Positions 7,518 to 17,680 of a stretch of 64,000 nt of DNA are shown here, in pieces; position 1 is the first letter of the stretch; every line of letters starts with the position of its first letter. The notes beneath the pieces were generated by a model. The model was not told the origin of the DNA. It did not search any database and saw only the letters and a list, made by a program, of their open reading frames with translations. Source of the stretch: Pseudolactococcus piscium (lineage in GTDB: Bacteria; Bacillota; Bacilli; Lactobacillales; Streptococcaceae); assembly GCF_002441695.1 (NCBI RefSeq), contig NZ_JXJW01000011.1, positions 24,277-88,276 of the forward strand, given 5' to 3'. The position numbers were made by a program, and so were the translations under genes.

Positions 7518-9295
7518 TTACTCGTCTCCTTCATCTCTGGGATCGTAAACCGTATACATGTCCCATTAGCAGTCTCAATAGCTAGCGTACCGTTTAACAA
7601 TTTCAACTTTTCTTTTATCTTATCTAGTCCAAAATGGTTATCTGTCCTGATCGTCTTTTCTTTGACAATAAAGCAACCATCATCTGTTATAGAGAAACAA
7701 TAAGCATGGTTAGCTTCTGAAATTGACAAGGTGATTTCCCTTGCTTGACCATGTAGTATACTATTGGTCATTAATTCTTTAACAGATCTAAGGATAAAAT
7801 TACTCACTTTTTCTGACAACTGTAAGTCTATCACTTCTATTTTTAGGGTAATTAAGACCGGATATTTTTTTTGTAGCTGGCTAGCCATATTAGCTAGGGC
7901 ATTTTTCAAGCCTAATTCTTGAATCATTAAAGGATAGACATCCGTACAAAGTTCACGCAAGAGATAAATCGTCTCTTCTAGTATGGCAATAGCTTCAGGG
8001 TCTGTTTCCGAGACAGCTTCTTTTTCCTTTAATTTTCTAATGAAATAGACGATATCTTGAATTAAGGTGTCATGAATATGGAGAGAAATTTTTTCTCGCT
8101 CCTCTTCTGCAACTAGAAATGCTGATAAGTCATCACTTGTGCGCTTATCACGTCGAATAAGAGAGATCATCTCGATGATGATGGACAGTAAGGCATAAGT
8201 AAGTAAAAACCCATATATGCCCACAATATAAAGGGGTACATAGTGACTTAATAAAATCAATAGGATGATAACTAAGGTAGTACTTGCTGTTATGATCAGA
8301 TAAAAAACTTGATAAGGCAATCTATATCTAAAGATAAAACTCTTTGCAAGCGTCAATCGATGAAAAAGTGCCATGACAGGTATAATCAAAAAAGGGATTA
8401 CGACAGAAAAAGGTGCTGCCCAACCTAACTGTAACAGATAACAAAAGAGAAATGGCAGTGTACTCAATAGGCTGAGTAAGACTAAATTAGCGTCACTACT
8501 CTTGTTATCTTTTTTTAGGACATGGCCTAGACTGATGACCAATAAGGATACAAACAACATATAAAATATGCCACTATTTAAATACTGAATAACTTGTATT
8601 GGCATATCAAACATCAGATTACCCAATAAAAGGATGCTATTGATAAGTAAGACAGCAAGGCAAAACAAAGCAGTTTTATTGCGGTTTAATTGTTCTTTTA
8701 TGATATATGTCCGATAAGAAAAGACACAGATGAACAACGGAAAAAACGACATCATCAGGATGAGAATACAACGTGCGACTGTATTACCAGTACTTGACGG
8801 AACGATGGTGAGTAAGGTTACTATCACACTAACGACAAAATAATAGAAATAACTGCTTCTACGACTGATAATCTGTCTTTGACTGTACCATCCTAAAAAG
8901 ATCAACATGACGATGACAAGCATTAAGAATTCAAAGTATCGCTGTAAGTTAAGCTGATTCTCAATGAAGGTATAAGAGATTGTTTGACCACCTCTCTCAA
9001 CCGTCACCTCCCTGGCTTGCTCAATAATCAGCCATTTTTTAACGCTTGTTTGATTTTCTGGTAGCTTACCATCTATCCTTACGATGCTATCACCTGCTAG
9101 TAGACCTGATTGAGTTGCAGCACCATCATGTTGTAGGTTATTGATCTGCCATTGATCAGAATTTTTGGTAACACTTATGCCAATATAGGCAGGAGATGAC
9201 ATGGTAAAAAAATAATAAAAAGCAAGACAGGTGACAAGTACAAAAACTAGCCAAGTCTGATATGCATAGTTTATTTTTTCTTGCTTACGGTTCAT
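7514..9295 (-). CDS. Membrane sensor histidine kinase with PDZ domain (ComP-like)
   Basis: The 593-aa kinase has an N-terminal membrane helix (about 13-31), a PDZ domain outside it (about 38-105, with QSGLLAGDSIVRIDG), about eight further membrane helices (about 118-385), a HisKA_3 dimerisation helix with phospho-acceptor His408 in LHIHDTLIQD, and a HATPase_c domain (N box SVKELMTNSILHG, then ITDDGCF and FGLDKIKEKL). A PDZ plus a multi-helix sensor is the ComP-type plan used for quorum sensing. GGGAGGT precedes the start and a promoter lies at 9438-9465. The ligand is unknown; a product of the neighbouring AvrD/ABC operon is a reasonable guess. Confidence 0.9.
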   Translation of the reverse strand: MNRKQEKINYAYQTWLVFVLVTCLAFYYFFTMSSPAYIGISVTKNSDQWQINNLQHDGAATQSGLLAGDSIVRIDGKLPENQTSVKKWLIIEQAREVTVERGGQTISYTFIENQLNLQRYFEFLMLVIVMLIFLGWYSQRQIISRRSSYFYYFVVSVIVTLLTIVPSSTGNTVARCILILMMSFFPLFICVFSYRTYIIKEQLNRNKTALFCLAVLLINSILLLGNLMFDMPIQVIQYLNSGIFYMLFVSLLVISLGHVLKKDNKSSDANLVLLSLLSTLPFLFCYLLQLGWAAPFSVVIPFLIIPVMALFHRLTLAKSFIFRYRLPYQVFYLIITASTTLVIILLILLSHYVPLYIVGIYGFLLTYALLSIIIEMISLIRRDKRTSDDLSAFLVAEEEREKISLHIHDTLIQDIVYFIRKLKEKEAVSETDPEAIAILEETIYLLRELCTDVYPLMIQELGLKNALANMASQLQKKYPVLITLKIEVIDLQLSEKVSNFILRSVKELMTNSILHGQAREITLSISEANHAYCFSITDDGCFIVKEKTIRTDNHFGLDKIKEKLKLLNGTLAIETANGTCIRFTIPEMKETSK

Positions 9296-9437
9296 TTACT
9301 GACGCTACCTCCCTATCTTTATTTTGATACTGTAGGGATAGATCCAAACTAACACCTACGCCTACGACCAATTTATGCCCAAATAAGCGATTAGGCTGTT
9401 CATATCTAATCCTAGCTATCTTAAGCCTTTAGTTACT

Positions 9438-9465
9438 ACTATAGCATACATTGCGTTATTTCCAA
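9438..9465 (-). promoter_or_regulatory. Promoter of the kinase/regulator operon
   Basis: On the minus strand TTGGAA (9460-9465), a 16-bp spacer and TGC-TATAGT (hexamer at 9438-9443) form an extended -10 promoter, leaving a 5' leader of about 140 nt before the kinase ATG. I see no coding sequence in that leader. Confidence 0.55.
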
Positions 9466-9475
9466 ATCAAAAAAA

Positions 9476-9509
9476 CAGCTTGAGTAAGTTATGATAACTA
9501 CTCAAACTG
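9476..9509 (-). terminator. Terminator after the rmlC-like gene
   Basis: A long stem (CAGTTTGAGTAGTTAT with ATAACTTACTCAAGCTG, a few mismatches) is followed by seven T on the minus strand, about 110 bp beyond the rmlC-like stop. Confidence 0.7.
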
Positions 9510-9621
9510 CTTTAAAAAAGCGTAGACTAACTGCTTTCCTTATTTTGTCATAGTGCCAATGGCAATAAACGATAGCACTTAACTATCACGGTAGACCCAT
9601 CACGCGCCTCCGATTCCCTAT

Positions 9622-10206
9622 TTATAAGGCTTCTTCAGTTTGCAAATCAAGTATTGCCTTAAGCGTCGGTGCCTTGGCATCTTTTTCAGATACCTGATCT
9701 AAATTGCTTGGATCGAGGGTGATAGGCCAATCAATACCAAGTGCAGTATCGAGGGGTGTTAAAGCAACACCCGACATACCAGGCTGCCACTCATTATCAA
9801 AAAAGTAAAGATATTCAGTATCGTCATCAAGGGCTTGGAAACCATTACAGACACCTTGTGGCACAAAGACTTGAACACCAGGTGTCAAGTTGACTGTGAC
9901 CACTGCACCAATCGTTGGACTATCGGGTCTAGTATCCACGTAAACACCAAAGGCTGACCCATGGGCCACAGTGACTAATTTGGCCATGGCCTCACCATGA
10001 AGACCACGTACCGCACCACGCTTAGTCCGTGTTAGATTTACTTGACGCCATGCTGTTACAGTATCAGGTAAGAAAGCAGTATAACTCGTCTCCCGGTAAA
10101 GTTCTCGCACGGTGCCACGATCATCCGTCACCATCTTGGATTGAATCACTTGTAAGCCAGCTATTTTTCCAGCTTCTGCTAATAAAGGGTCAATATGTAA
10201 GGTCAT
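9622..10206 (-). CDS. RmlC-like cupin (dTDP-4-dehydrorhamnose 3,5-epimerase family)
   Basis: The 194-aa protein aligns with RmlC: RGTVRELYRE, GAVRGLHGE (catalytic His in RGLH), KLVTVAHGSAFGVYVDTR, VFVPQGVCNGFQAL and TEYLYFFDNEW. RmlC epimerises C3 and C5 of dTDP-4-keto-6-deoxyglucose on the way to dTDP-rhamnose. In classic RmlC the RG-AHGF segment carries a His; here it is CNGF, and no rmlA, rmlB or rmlD lies nearby. It may therefore be a variant epimerase for another deoxysugar or a paralogue of the main rhamnose-cluster enzyme. It is transcribed alone. Confidence 0.78.
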   Translation of the reverse strand: MTLHIDPLLAEAGKIAGLQVIQSKMVTDDRGTVRELYRETSYTAFLPDTVTAWRQVNLTRTKRGAVRGLHGEAMAKLVTVAHGSAFGVYVDTRPDSPTIGAVVTVNLTPGVQVFVPQGVCNGFQALDDDTEYLYFFDNEWQPGMSGVALTPLDTALGIDWPITLDPSNLDQVSEKDAKAPTLKAILDLQTEEAL

Positions 10207-10325
10207 GTTTGCTCCATCTCTTCTTATTTAATACTTATTATGACAGGTTTCTTGGTAAATTTCAATGATTAGGTGAATAGTAGAAAAAATAAAATGAATT
10301 GTCTAAAAGTTGAAAACAACAAAAA

Positions 10326-10355
10326 AAGAGACCCCAAATCCAAATCTGAAATCTC
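10326..10355 (-). terminator. Weak terminator downstream of rlmCD
   Basis: AGAGA/TCTCT arms around a 20-nt loop are followed by seven T on the minus strand, about 150 bp past the rlmCD stop. The stem is short. The 298-bp gap between the rmlC-like gene and rlmCD holds nothing else I can call. Confidence 0.4.
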
Positions 10356-10504
10356 TCATTTATAAAAACTCTAAGCCTTTTCTTACTTCTTACTTATCAG
10401 CACAAACTTGCAGGAAAGTGGCTCCCGAGGCAAAAACAGAAAGTGGCATAGTGCACCACGTTCTATCTTCGCCTATCGTTCGCACATTTCCTAAACGCTA
10501 GTTC

Positions 10505-11926
<1,422 letters not shown>

Positions 11927-11944
11927 CTAAATAAGTTTTCAATC

Positions 11945-12961
11945 CTATTTAATTATTATTTTTTCATAAATAGTCAAATGGTTGTCTTTATTTTTAGGTG
12001 GTCCAAACTTCCATGACAATTTGATTAAATCAAAATCAGTATAAACCTCAGACATGATAGAGGCTGTCGCTTCATCTGATAACTGGTACTTGTAGCCATC
12101 AGCCAAGAAATCTCCCGGATCATGTTTATGAACTGGTAATTTTTCCATTTCATGGCTTACCTCTGGCAGGAATTCGAGAGTTAAATCAATTAATTTATCT
12201 AGTTGCAAATAATGAATTACCTTAGTATAACGTTGCCAGTAGGCATCATTCAGTAATTTCAAAGCTTCATAAAAATAGATATTGGTACCACCTAAAAAAT
12301 ATAACTGCCAATCACCTTGTAATAAACCATGATCACTAGCAATAGGTAGACTTTTAGTTGCCCGATATGATAGAAATGGATAGTCAAATATCTCATGGGT
12401 AAGCGGCTGATTTATCCATAAAGTAGCATCGACCCATATACCACCATACGTCGCTAAAAGATTAATTCTTATTTGATCAGAAAAGTGAGCATGACTCATC
12501 TTACCGGATTCAAACAAAGCGATAATTTCCGGTCTAAGTAACACATAGTCTTTAAAATTAGATTGATCAACATTAATAAACTTTGTCTCTTTAGGAAACT
12601 GTTGCTTCATTTGTTTGATACATTTTTTAACTACACCTGGTGCTTCATCCATTCCTTGCCACCATGAATACCAAACTGTTTGATTCTTAACATAGCGCTT
12701 TTGATAGTTGGCTGAAATATCAAAAAGTTCGGTGGATAATACTTTCCTTAACTGTAACTTCACGTTGTGATAACATTTTTTTTCAAAGAAAAGGCTACAT
12801 TTAAATAACCATTTCTTGATTCCTTTAAATGGCATTAAGATGGCTAACCATCTCAAGTGACAAGATATAATTCTTGGTAGGGTAAGTCTAGGTGACCAAT
12901 AAAATATATCGGGTATGTTTAACTTATAAATTCTAACGATTGTCTTTAGCATATCACGCAT
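11945..12961 (-). CDS. Capsular polysaccharide-type glycosyltransferase (GT32-like)
   Basis: The 338-aa protein carries the sugar-transfer signature SDQIRINLLATYGGIWVDATLW (about 162-183), with the DxD-like acid in WVDAT, typical of the GT32/Caps_synth families. Upstream it has VWYSWWQGMDEAP (about 96-108), also common in this group. The Arg-rich, aromatic N-terminus has no clear transmembrane helix. It probably adds a sugar to a cell-surface polysaccharide; donor and acceptor are unknown. It stands alone, with AAGGA before the ATG. Confidence 0.75.
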   Translation of the reverse strand: MRDMLKTIVRIYKLNIPDIFYWSPRLTLPRIISCHLRWLAILMPFKGIKKWLFKCSLFFEKKCYHNVKLQLRKVLSTELFDISANYQKRYVKNQTVWYSWWQGMDEAPGVVKKCIKQMKQQFPKETKFINVDQSNFKDYVLLRPEIIALFESGKMSHAHFSDQIRINLLATYGGIWVDATLWINQPLTHEIFDYPFLSYRATKSLPIASDHGLLQGDWQLYFLGGTNIYFYEALKLLNDAYWQRYTKVIHYLQLDKLIDLTLEFLPEVSHEMEKLPVHKHDPGDFLADGYKYQLSDEATASIMSEVYTDFDLIKLSWKFGPPKNKDNHLTIYEKIIIK

Positions 12962-13393
12962 TAGTTGTCCTTATATTTCTTTTACTGTAGATTAGTTGCT
13001 ACTAAAAAAACAAAACTTGAACTTGACACATACCTTGTGACTTAATCTTTAGTTAATGCTAAAAAGTGCCTACTCATAGTTTTTGTTTAATTAGAACTGA
13101 TTTAATTTTAGGGATCCTAATCTATCAATTTGTGATGTTTTTGTCATTACTATATGCGTATCTTCGTCAACTATAGGTATGATTTAATTACAGGTCATAA
13201 AGTGAAATAAACTATCTTTTTCACTTTAGTGTTTTCCTTAAGTATACCTAAGGAATTACAGCTTGTCAATGATTTGATTACATTTTATGAAAAATAAACA
13301 TTTGATAAAATTGTCATTCAAAATATTTTCGAAACTGAACTATTTTGCCTATGAGACTAACTGTAATAATTGACCTTATTTGGACAATAGAAA

Positions 13394-13417
13394 AAGCAAG
13401 CACCGAAGTACTTGCTT
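13394..13417 (-). terminator. Terminator of the murB-pot operon
   Basis: AAGCAAGTAC pairs with GTGCTTGCTT around a TTCG tetraloop (one G-T pair), followed by a T-run on the minus strand. It lies about 120 bp past the potD stop, beyond the tandem repeat. Confidence 0.85.
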
Positions 13418-13420
13418 ATA

Positions 13421-13488
13421 GCCTTTAGCTATTTCCTAAACGATTTGACAAAGAGCCTTTAGCTATTTCCTAAACGATTTGACAAAGA
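13421..13488. repeat. 34-bp tandem repeat, two copies, in the potD 3' region
   Basis: A 34-bp unit starting GCCTTTAGCTATTTCC occurs at 13421-13454 and exactly again at 13455-13488, with a further partial copy (GCCTTT) after it. It lies between the potD stop and the terminator, so it is part of the mRNA tail. Confidence 0.85.
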
Positions 13489-13539
13489 GCCTTTTTAAAA
13501 TTAAATTTTGCCTTGTTCCAGATAACAGAATAAAAAACG

Positions 13540-14613
13540 TTATTTCCGATACATCTTAATCGATAAAAATAAGTCATTATAAATACCTAAGTATTCTGGT
13601 CCTAAATTTTTATAGACTTCCAAATTTTTCATCGCTTGATCACTCGGATAAAATGCCTTATCATCCAGAATCTCTTTTGGTAGTAATTTTTTAGCTGCTG
13701 CATTTGGTGTTGCATAGCCGACATACTCAGCATTTTGAGCGGCATGCTTAGGATTTAGCATAAAATTGATAAAAGCATAGGCAGCCGTGAAGTTTTTAGC
13801 TGTTTTTGGAATGACGATATTATCAAACCACAGATTTGAGCCTTCACTGGGCACCACATAGTGCAAGTCCTTGTTTTGGCTGACCATCTCAGAGGCTTCT
13901 CCAGAAAAAGTAACCGCAGCTGCTGCCTCATTATTAATCATGTACTGCTTGATTTCATCAGCAACGACTGCCTTAATGTTTGGTGTCAAGTCCTTGAGGC
14001 GATCATAAGCCTGATTCAGCTGACCCATATCCTTACTATTTAGACTACTGCCCTGTTCATTTAGGCCCATGCCAATTATTTCACGCGCCCCGTCGATTAG
14101 CATCAGATTATCCTTGTAGTCTGATGACCACAGGTCTTTCCAATGCGCTGGTGGCGTTTTGACCAGCTTATCGTTATAAACAATCCCTAGTGTTCCCCAG
14201 AAATATGGGACCGAATACTTGTTGTCCCGGTCAAATGGCTGATCTAAGAATTTAGGGTCAATATTTTTCAGCCCTTTTATTTTACTGTAGTCCAGTGGAT
14301 ATAGAAGTTTCTCGGATTTCATCTTATCGATCATATACTCGCTGGGAATGGCGATATCATAGGTTGTCCCACCCTGTTTGACTTTGGTATACATGGCTTC
14401 GTTTGAGTCAAATGTCACATAGTTGACCTTGTAGCCTGTCTCTTTTTCAAACTGACGCAATAGTGCGTCGTCTATGTAATCTCCCCAGTTATAGATGGTC
14501 AATTGATTATTGATACCCGAGCTACCTTTATCTGCTGAAAGTTTCACGGACAAGCCGCCTAACAGGGCAATGATGGCGATGATACCACTGATAAAGTAGA
14601 CTAATCTCTTCAT
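13540..14613 (-). CDS. potD: Spermidine/putrescine ABC transporter substrate-binding protein
   Basis: The 357-aa protein has an N-terminal signal/anchor helix (about 4-26) followed by a type 2 periplasmic-binding fold: LTIYNWGDYID, FEKETGYKVNYVTFDSNEAMYTK, YDIAIPSEYMIDKM and VPYFWGTLGIVYN are typical PotD segments. No lipobox Cys is visible, so it is probably held by the uncleaved helix. It captures polyamines for PotABC. The ATG directly abuts the lemA stop. In most lactococci potD follows potC; here ygcG and lemA lie between them. Confidence 0.93.
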   Translation of the reverse strand: MKRLVYFISGIIAIIALLGGLSVKLSADKGSSGINNQLTIYNWGDYIDDALLRQFEKETGYKVNYVTFDSNEAMYTKVKQGGTTYDIAIPSEYMIDKMKSEKLLYPLDYSKIKGLKNIDPKFLDQPFDRDNKYSVPYFWGTLGIVYNDKLVKTPPAHWKDLWSSDYKDNLMLIDGAREIIGMGLNEQGSSLNSKDMGQLNQAYDRLKDLTPNIKAVVADEIKQYMINNEAAAAVTFSGEASEMVSQNKDLHYVVPSEGSNLWFDNIVIPKTAKNFTAAYAFINFMLNPKHAAQNAEYVGYATPNAAAKKLLPKEILDDKAFYPSDQAMKNLEVYKNLGPEYLGIYNDLFLSIKMYRK

Positions 14614-15198
14614 TTATTTCTTGTCATTACCGAAGTCAACAGAAGGTGTATTTTTAGCAGACTCACTGGCTTTGAAGAACTCTTTTTTAGTGGCACCACG
14701 CATGCCTGCGACGATAGATGTTGGGAATAAGGTTACTTTATTATTATAAGTTTTAACGACATCATTATAACGTGTCCGTGCAACAGCAATCCGGTTTTCT
14801 GTACCAGCCAATTCATCAGCTAACTGTGTAAATTGTTTGTCTGCTTTGATATCAGGATAGCTAACTTGGAGACGTAATAAGCCATTAAGCGCTGAAGATA
14901 CTTGATCATTAGCAGCTGCTTTGTCAGTGACTGTTTCTGCTTTTGTCATAGCACTTTGGGCAGTTGAAATTGCTGTGAAAATCTTTTCTTCATGTGCCGC
15001 ATAGCCTTTGACAGTTGATACTAAGTTTGGTATTAAATCATTACGACGTTGGAGTTGTGTATCGATATCCGCAAATGCTGAATCAACACTGTTTTGTTCT
15101 TTAACAATCCCGTTGCCGATTGAGAAAAAGGCAATGATGATCACAACCAATACACCGATGATACCGACAACAATACTATTCTTCTTGATAAATTCCAT
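14614..15198 (-). CDS. lemA: LemA family membrane protein
   Basis: The 194-aa protein has one N-terminal membrane helix (about 9-28, SIVVGIIGVLVVIIIAFF) and then a helical LemA domain: QNSVDSAFADIDTQLQRRNDLIPNLV is the family hallmark, followed by VARTRYNDVVKTYN. LemA proteins often sit next to TPM-domain proteins, as here; their role is unclear, with membrane remodelling or envelope stress suggested. It sits between ygcG and potD, directly abutting potD. Confidence 0.92.
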   Translation of the reverse strand: MEFIKKNSIVVGIIGVLVVIIIAFFSIGNGIVKEQNSVDSAFADIDTQLQRRNDLIPNLVSTVKGYAAHEEKIFTAISTAQSAMTKAETVTDKAAANDQVSSALNGLLRLQVSYPDIKADKQFTQLADELAGTENRIAVARTRYNDVVKTYNNKVTLFPTSIVAGMRGATKKEFFKASESAKNTPSVDFGNDKK

Positions 15199-15262
15199 TA
15201 TTTTCTCTTTTCTATTTATAAAGTCGCTTTAAAACTACTTGCTTTAAAGCAATGCAAGATGA

Positions 15263-16096
15263 CTATCGACCGGCACCACCACCTGATGATGACCCGCCGC
15301 CAAAACCGCCGCCACCTGATGAGCCACCACCGAAGCCGCCTGAGCCGCCGCCGTAACCACCACCTGAACCGCCGCCACGATTATTGAAGAACAACATCAA
15401 GATCCAGAGTAAGATATCCCCATGGCCAGTGACGATGAGGCCCAGGACCACAGCGATAATGAGACCAAATAAGATCAGGCCACCGATTGGGTTGCTGCTG
15501 GCGCGTTTTTGGCGTTCTGGTGCATCATTGGTTTCATTATGAGCTGGTGTATCTACCGCCGGTGTGGTGCCTGTCAAGACACCCGTAAGGGCGGCAGTCG
15601 TTTTCAAGACAGCCGTATCATAATCCCCTTTACTACGATAGGGAACAAAATTATCATCTAGGATACGACCTACTTTACCATCGTTGAGGTCACCTTCAAG
15701 GCCTTGTCCAACTTCAACCCAGACCTTTTTTTCATCTTTAGCAATCAGCATCAGTAGGCCATTATCACTTGCCTTGTCACCAATGCCTGTTTTACTAAAT
15801 ACAGTGTTAGCATAGGTTTCGATCGATTGGCCGCCCAGAGAGTCGACCGTCAACACAATAAATTGTGTCGTTTTACGATCATCTAACTCACCTAGGGACT
15901 GGTTTAAGCTGCTTTTAGTCGACTCACTTAGCATCTTAGCCTTGTCATAGACATGGGTATTGGCTTGCCAAGTCAGTTTTGGAATCGGATCTTTACCTAG
16001 ACCTTTACCTGATTGACTAAAAAAAGCAAGTAGGCCACCGAAAGCGAGGATCATAACCGTAATCAGGATTATTTTTCTAGTAAAATTATTTTTCAT
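15263..16096 (-). CDS. TPM-domain membrane protein (YgcG family) with Gly-rich tail
   Basis: The 277-aa protein has an N-terminal helix (about 8-26), an extracytoplasmic TPM/Psb32-like domain (about 45-180, with VYDKAKMLSEST and KVWVEVGQGLEGDLNDG), a second helix (about 205-235), and a C-terminal tail of Gly-Gly-Gly/Ser repeats. YgcG proteins are commonly paired with LemA. The start overlaps the potC end by 11 bp, so it is translated as part of the polyamine operon; this is unusual, since pot genes normally run potABCD without interruption. Confidence 0.88.
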   Translation of the reverse strand: MKNNFTRKIILITVMILAFGGLLAFFSQSGKGLGKDPIPKLTWQANTHVYDKAKMLSESTKSSLNQSLGELDDRKTTQFIVLTVDSLGGQSIETYANTVFSKTGIGDKASDNGLLMLIAKDEKKVWVEVGQGLEGDLNDGKVGRILDDNFVPYRSKGDYDTAVLKTTAALTGVLTGTTPAVDTPAHNETNDAPERQKRASSNPIGGLILFGLIIAVVLGLIVTGHGDILLWILMLFFNNRGGGSGGGYGGGSGGFGGGSSGGGGFGGGSSSGGGAGR

Positions 16097-16865
16097 CTGA
16101 ACTCCTCATAATCATATAATACCCGATTACAAGCAAAATTGAAAGCATAAACACGAGAGCTGATAGTGCATTGATCTCTAACGAGATGCCATGACGTGCT
16201 CTTGAGTAGATTTCGACTGATAAAGTAGAAAAGCCATTACCTGTTACGAAAAAAGTAACCGCAAAATCATCCAAGGAGTAGGTAAAAGCCATAAAAAAAC
16301 CAGCGATGACACCTGGTGTCAAAAAGGGTAAAATCACTTCGCTCAGCGTTTGGCGCTGGCTAGCCCCTAAGTCATAAGCCGCATTTACCATGTCCTGATC
16401 CATTTCTTGAAGTCTAGGTAAAACCATCAACACAACGATAGGAATAGAAAAAGCAATATGCGCTAGCAAGACCGATGCAAACCCCAGTTTAAAGCCCACT
16501 GATGTCATCAAGATCAGGAAACTAGCCCCGATCATAACATCTGGTGAAACTAATAACACGCTATTTAAAGCTAATAAGGTATTTTGACGTCTTGCCTTGG
16601 TCTGGTGGATATAAATCGTGCCAAAAGTCCCGATAATTGTCGCTAATAAGGCTGACAAAAAGGCAAGGAAGAAGGTTTGCACGACGATCAAAATCAACCG
16701 ACTGTCAGCAAATAAGGCCTTAAAATAGGTTAAGGTGAAGCCAGTAAAGGCGTTCATGTTACCATTCTTGTTAAAGGCATAGAAAATCAAATAAAAGATT
16801 GGCAGATAGAGTAAGGCAAAGACAAAAATCAGATAGACCTTTTCAAATTTAAACTGTCGTTTCAT
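16086..16865 (-). CDS. potC: Spermidine/putrescine ABC transporter permease PotC
   Basis: 259 aa, about six membrane helices. The EAA loop that contacts the ATPase is AAYDLGASQRQTLSEVILPF (about 162-181). It is the second permease of the polyamine importer, overlapping potB by 4 bp upstream and ygcG by 11 bp downstream. Length is normal for the family. Confidence 0.92.
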   Translation of the reverse strand: MKRQFKFEKVYLIFVFALLYLPIFYLIFYAFNKNGNMNAFTGFTLTYFKALFADSRLILIVVQTFFLAFLSALLATIIGTFGTIYIHQTKARRQNTLLALNSVLLVSPDVMIGASFLILMTSVGFKLGFASVLLAHIAFSIPIVVLMVLPRLQEMDQDMVNAAYDLGASQRQTLSEVILPFLTPGVIAGFFMAFTYSLDDFAVTFFVTGNGFSTLSVEIYSRARHGISLEINALSALVFMLSILLVIGYYMIMRSSDEK

Positions 16866-17662
16866 GATTTATCCCCCCTCTTGCGAGTCAAGAACATGAC
16901 GATAAACATCGTCACAATCAACACCATGCCGATTGTTGCACCCATTCCCCAATTTTGTGTGACTAGGAAATGTTCTTCTATGGCAGTACCAAGCGTAATC
17001 ACACGATTACCCCCGATGAGTCGCGTCAACATGAATAAGCTTAGACTAGGAATAAAGACAGCCTGTACACCCGATCTAACCCCATTCATAGACAGTGGAA
17101 AAATAATCTGGGTGAAATTTTGAAACCGTGTTGCGCCCAAATCATAGCCTGCTTTAACCAGATTCTGATCGATATCATCTATGGCATTAAAAATGGGTAA
17201 AATCATAAAAGGTATCTCAATATATGAGGCAACAAAGATGAAGGCAAAATCTGTAAATAGTAATTGTTGGCTACCGATACCAAAGAAGGATAAAAATTGA
17301 TTAACCGCACCTGATTTACCAAAAATACCGATGAAGGCATAGGCTTTTAGTAAGAGATTAATCCAAGTCGGCAAGATAATCAGCATCAACCAGAGTTGCT
17401 TATGTTTGAGTTTTGTTAAAAAGTAAGCTGCTGGATAACTAACGACCAGTGTCACAAATGAGATGATCGTCGCATAAATCACTGAATTAAGTGACATCTT
17501 CAAATACGTCCAGCTAGTAAAATAGGTTGCATAATTTGCTAGCGTCAGTTGATTATGAATATCAAAAAATGATTTATAAACCAACAAAGCGATTGGCGCT
17601 AAAACAAATAAAAAGAGCCAGAGACAGTAAGGTAAAGCGGATAAATAAACTTTCTTAGTCAT
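16862..17662 (-). CDS. potB: Spermidine/putrescine ABC transporter permease PotB
   Basis: 266 aa with six predicted membrane helices. The EAA loop is AGYDLGATRFQNFTQIIFPL (about 171-190). It forms the heterodimeric channel with PotC and receives polyamines from PotD, powered by PotA. It is 18 bp after potA and overlaps potC by 4 bp. Confidence 0.92.
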   Translation of the reverse strand: MTKKVYLSALPYCLWLFLFVLAPIALLVYKSFFDIHNQLTLANYATYFTSWTYLKMSLNSVIYATIISFVTLVVSYPAAYFLTKLKHKQLWLMLIILPTWINLLLKAYAFIGIFGKSGAVNQFLSFFGIGSQQLLFTDFAFIFVASYIEIPFMILPIFNAIDDIDQNLVKAGYDLGATRFQNFTQIIFPLSMNGVRSGVQAVFIPSLSLFMLTRLIGGNRVITLGTAIEEHFLVTQNWGMGATIGMVLIVTMFIVMFLTRKRGDKS

Positions 17663-17680
17663 GTTTGATATGGGTTGTTA

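Larger units (their letters stand above)
12962..13539. other. AT-rich intergenic region, no gene found
   Basis: 578 bp between the glycosyltransferase and potD. It contains the pot-operon terminator and a 34-bp tandem repeat, both listed separately. The remainder shows short dyads (a TCCTTA/TAAGGA pair near 13234-13253 and an AGTGAAA/TTTCACT pair near 13201-13228) but no open frame with a ribosome-binding site. Confidence 0.6.

Noticed and set aside
13421..13488. Possible CRISPR array
   Set aside because: Repeats are directly adjacent without spacers and no cas genes are present. No CRISPR array was seen anywhere in the window.
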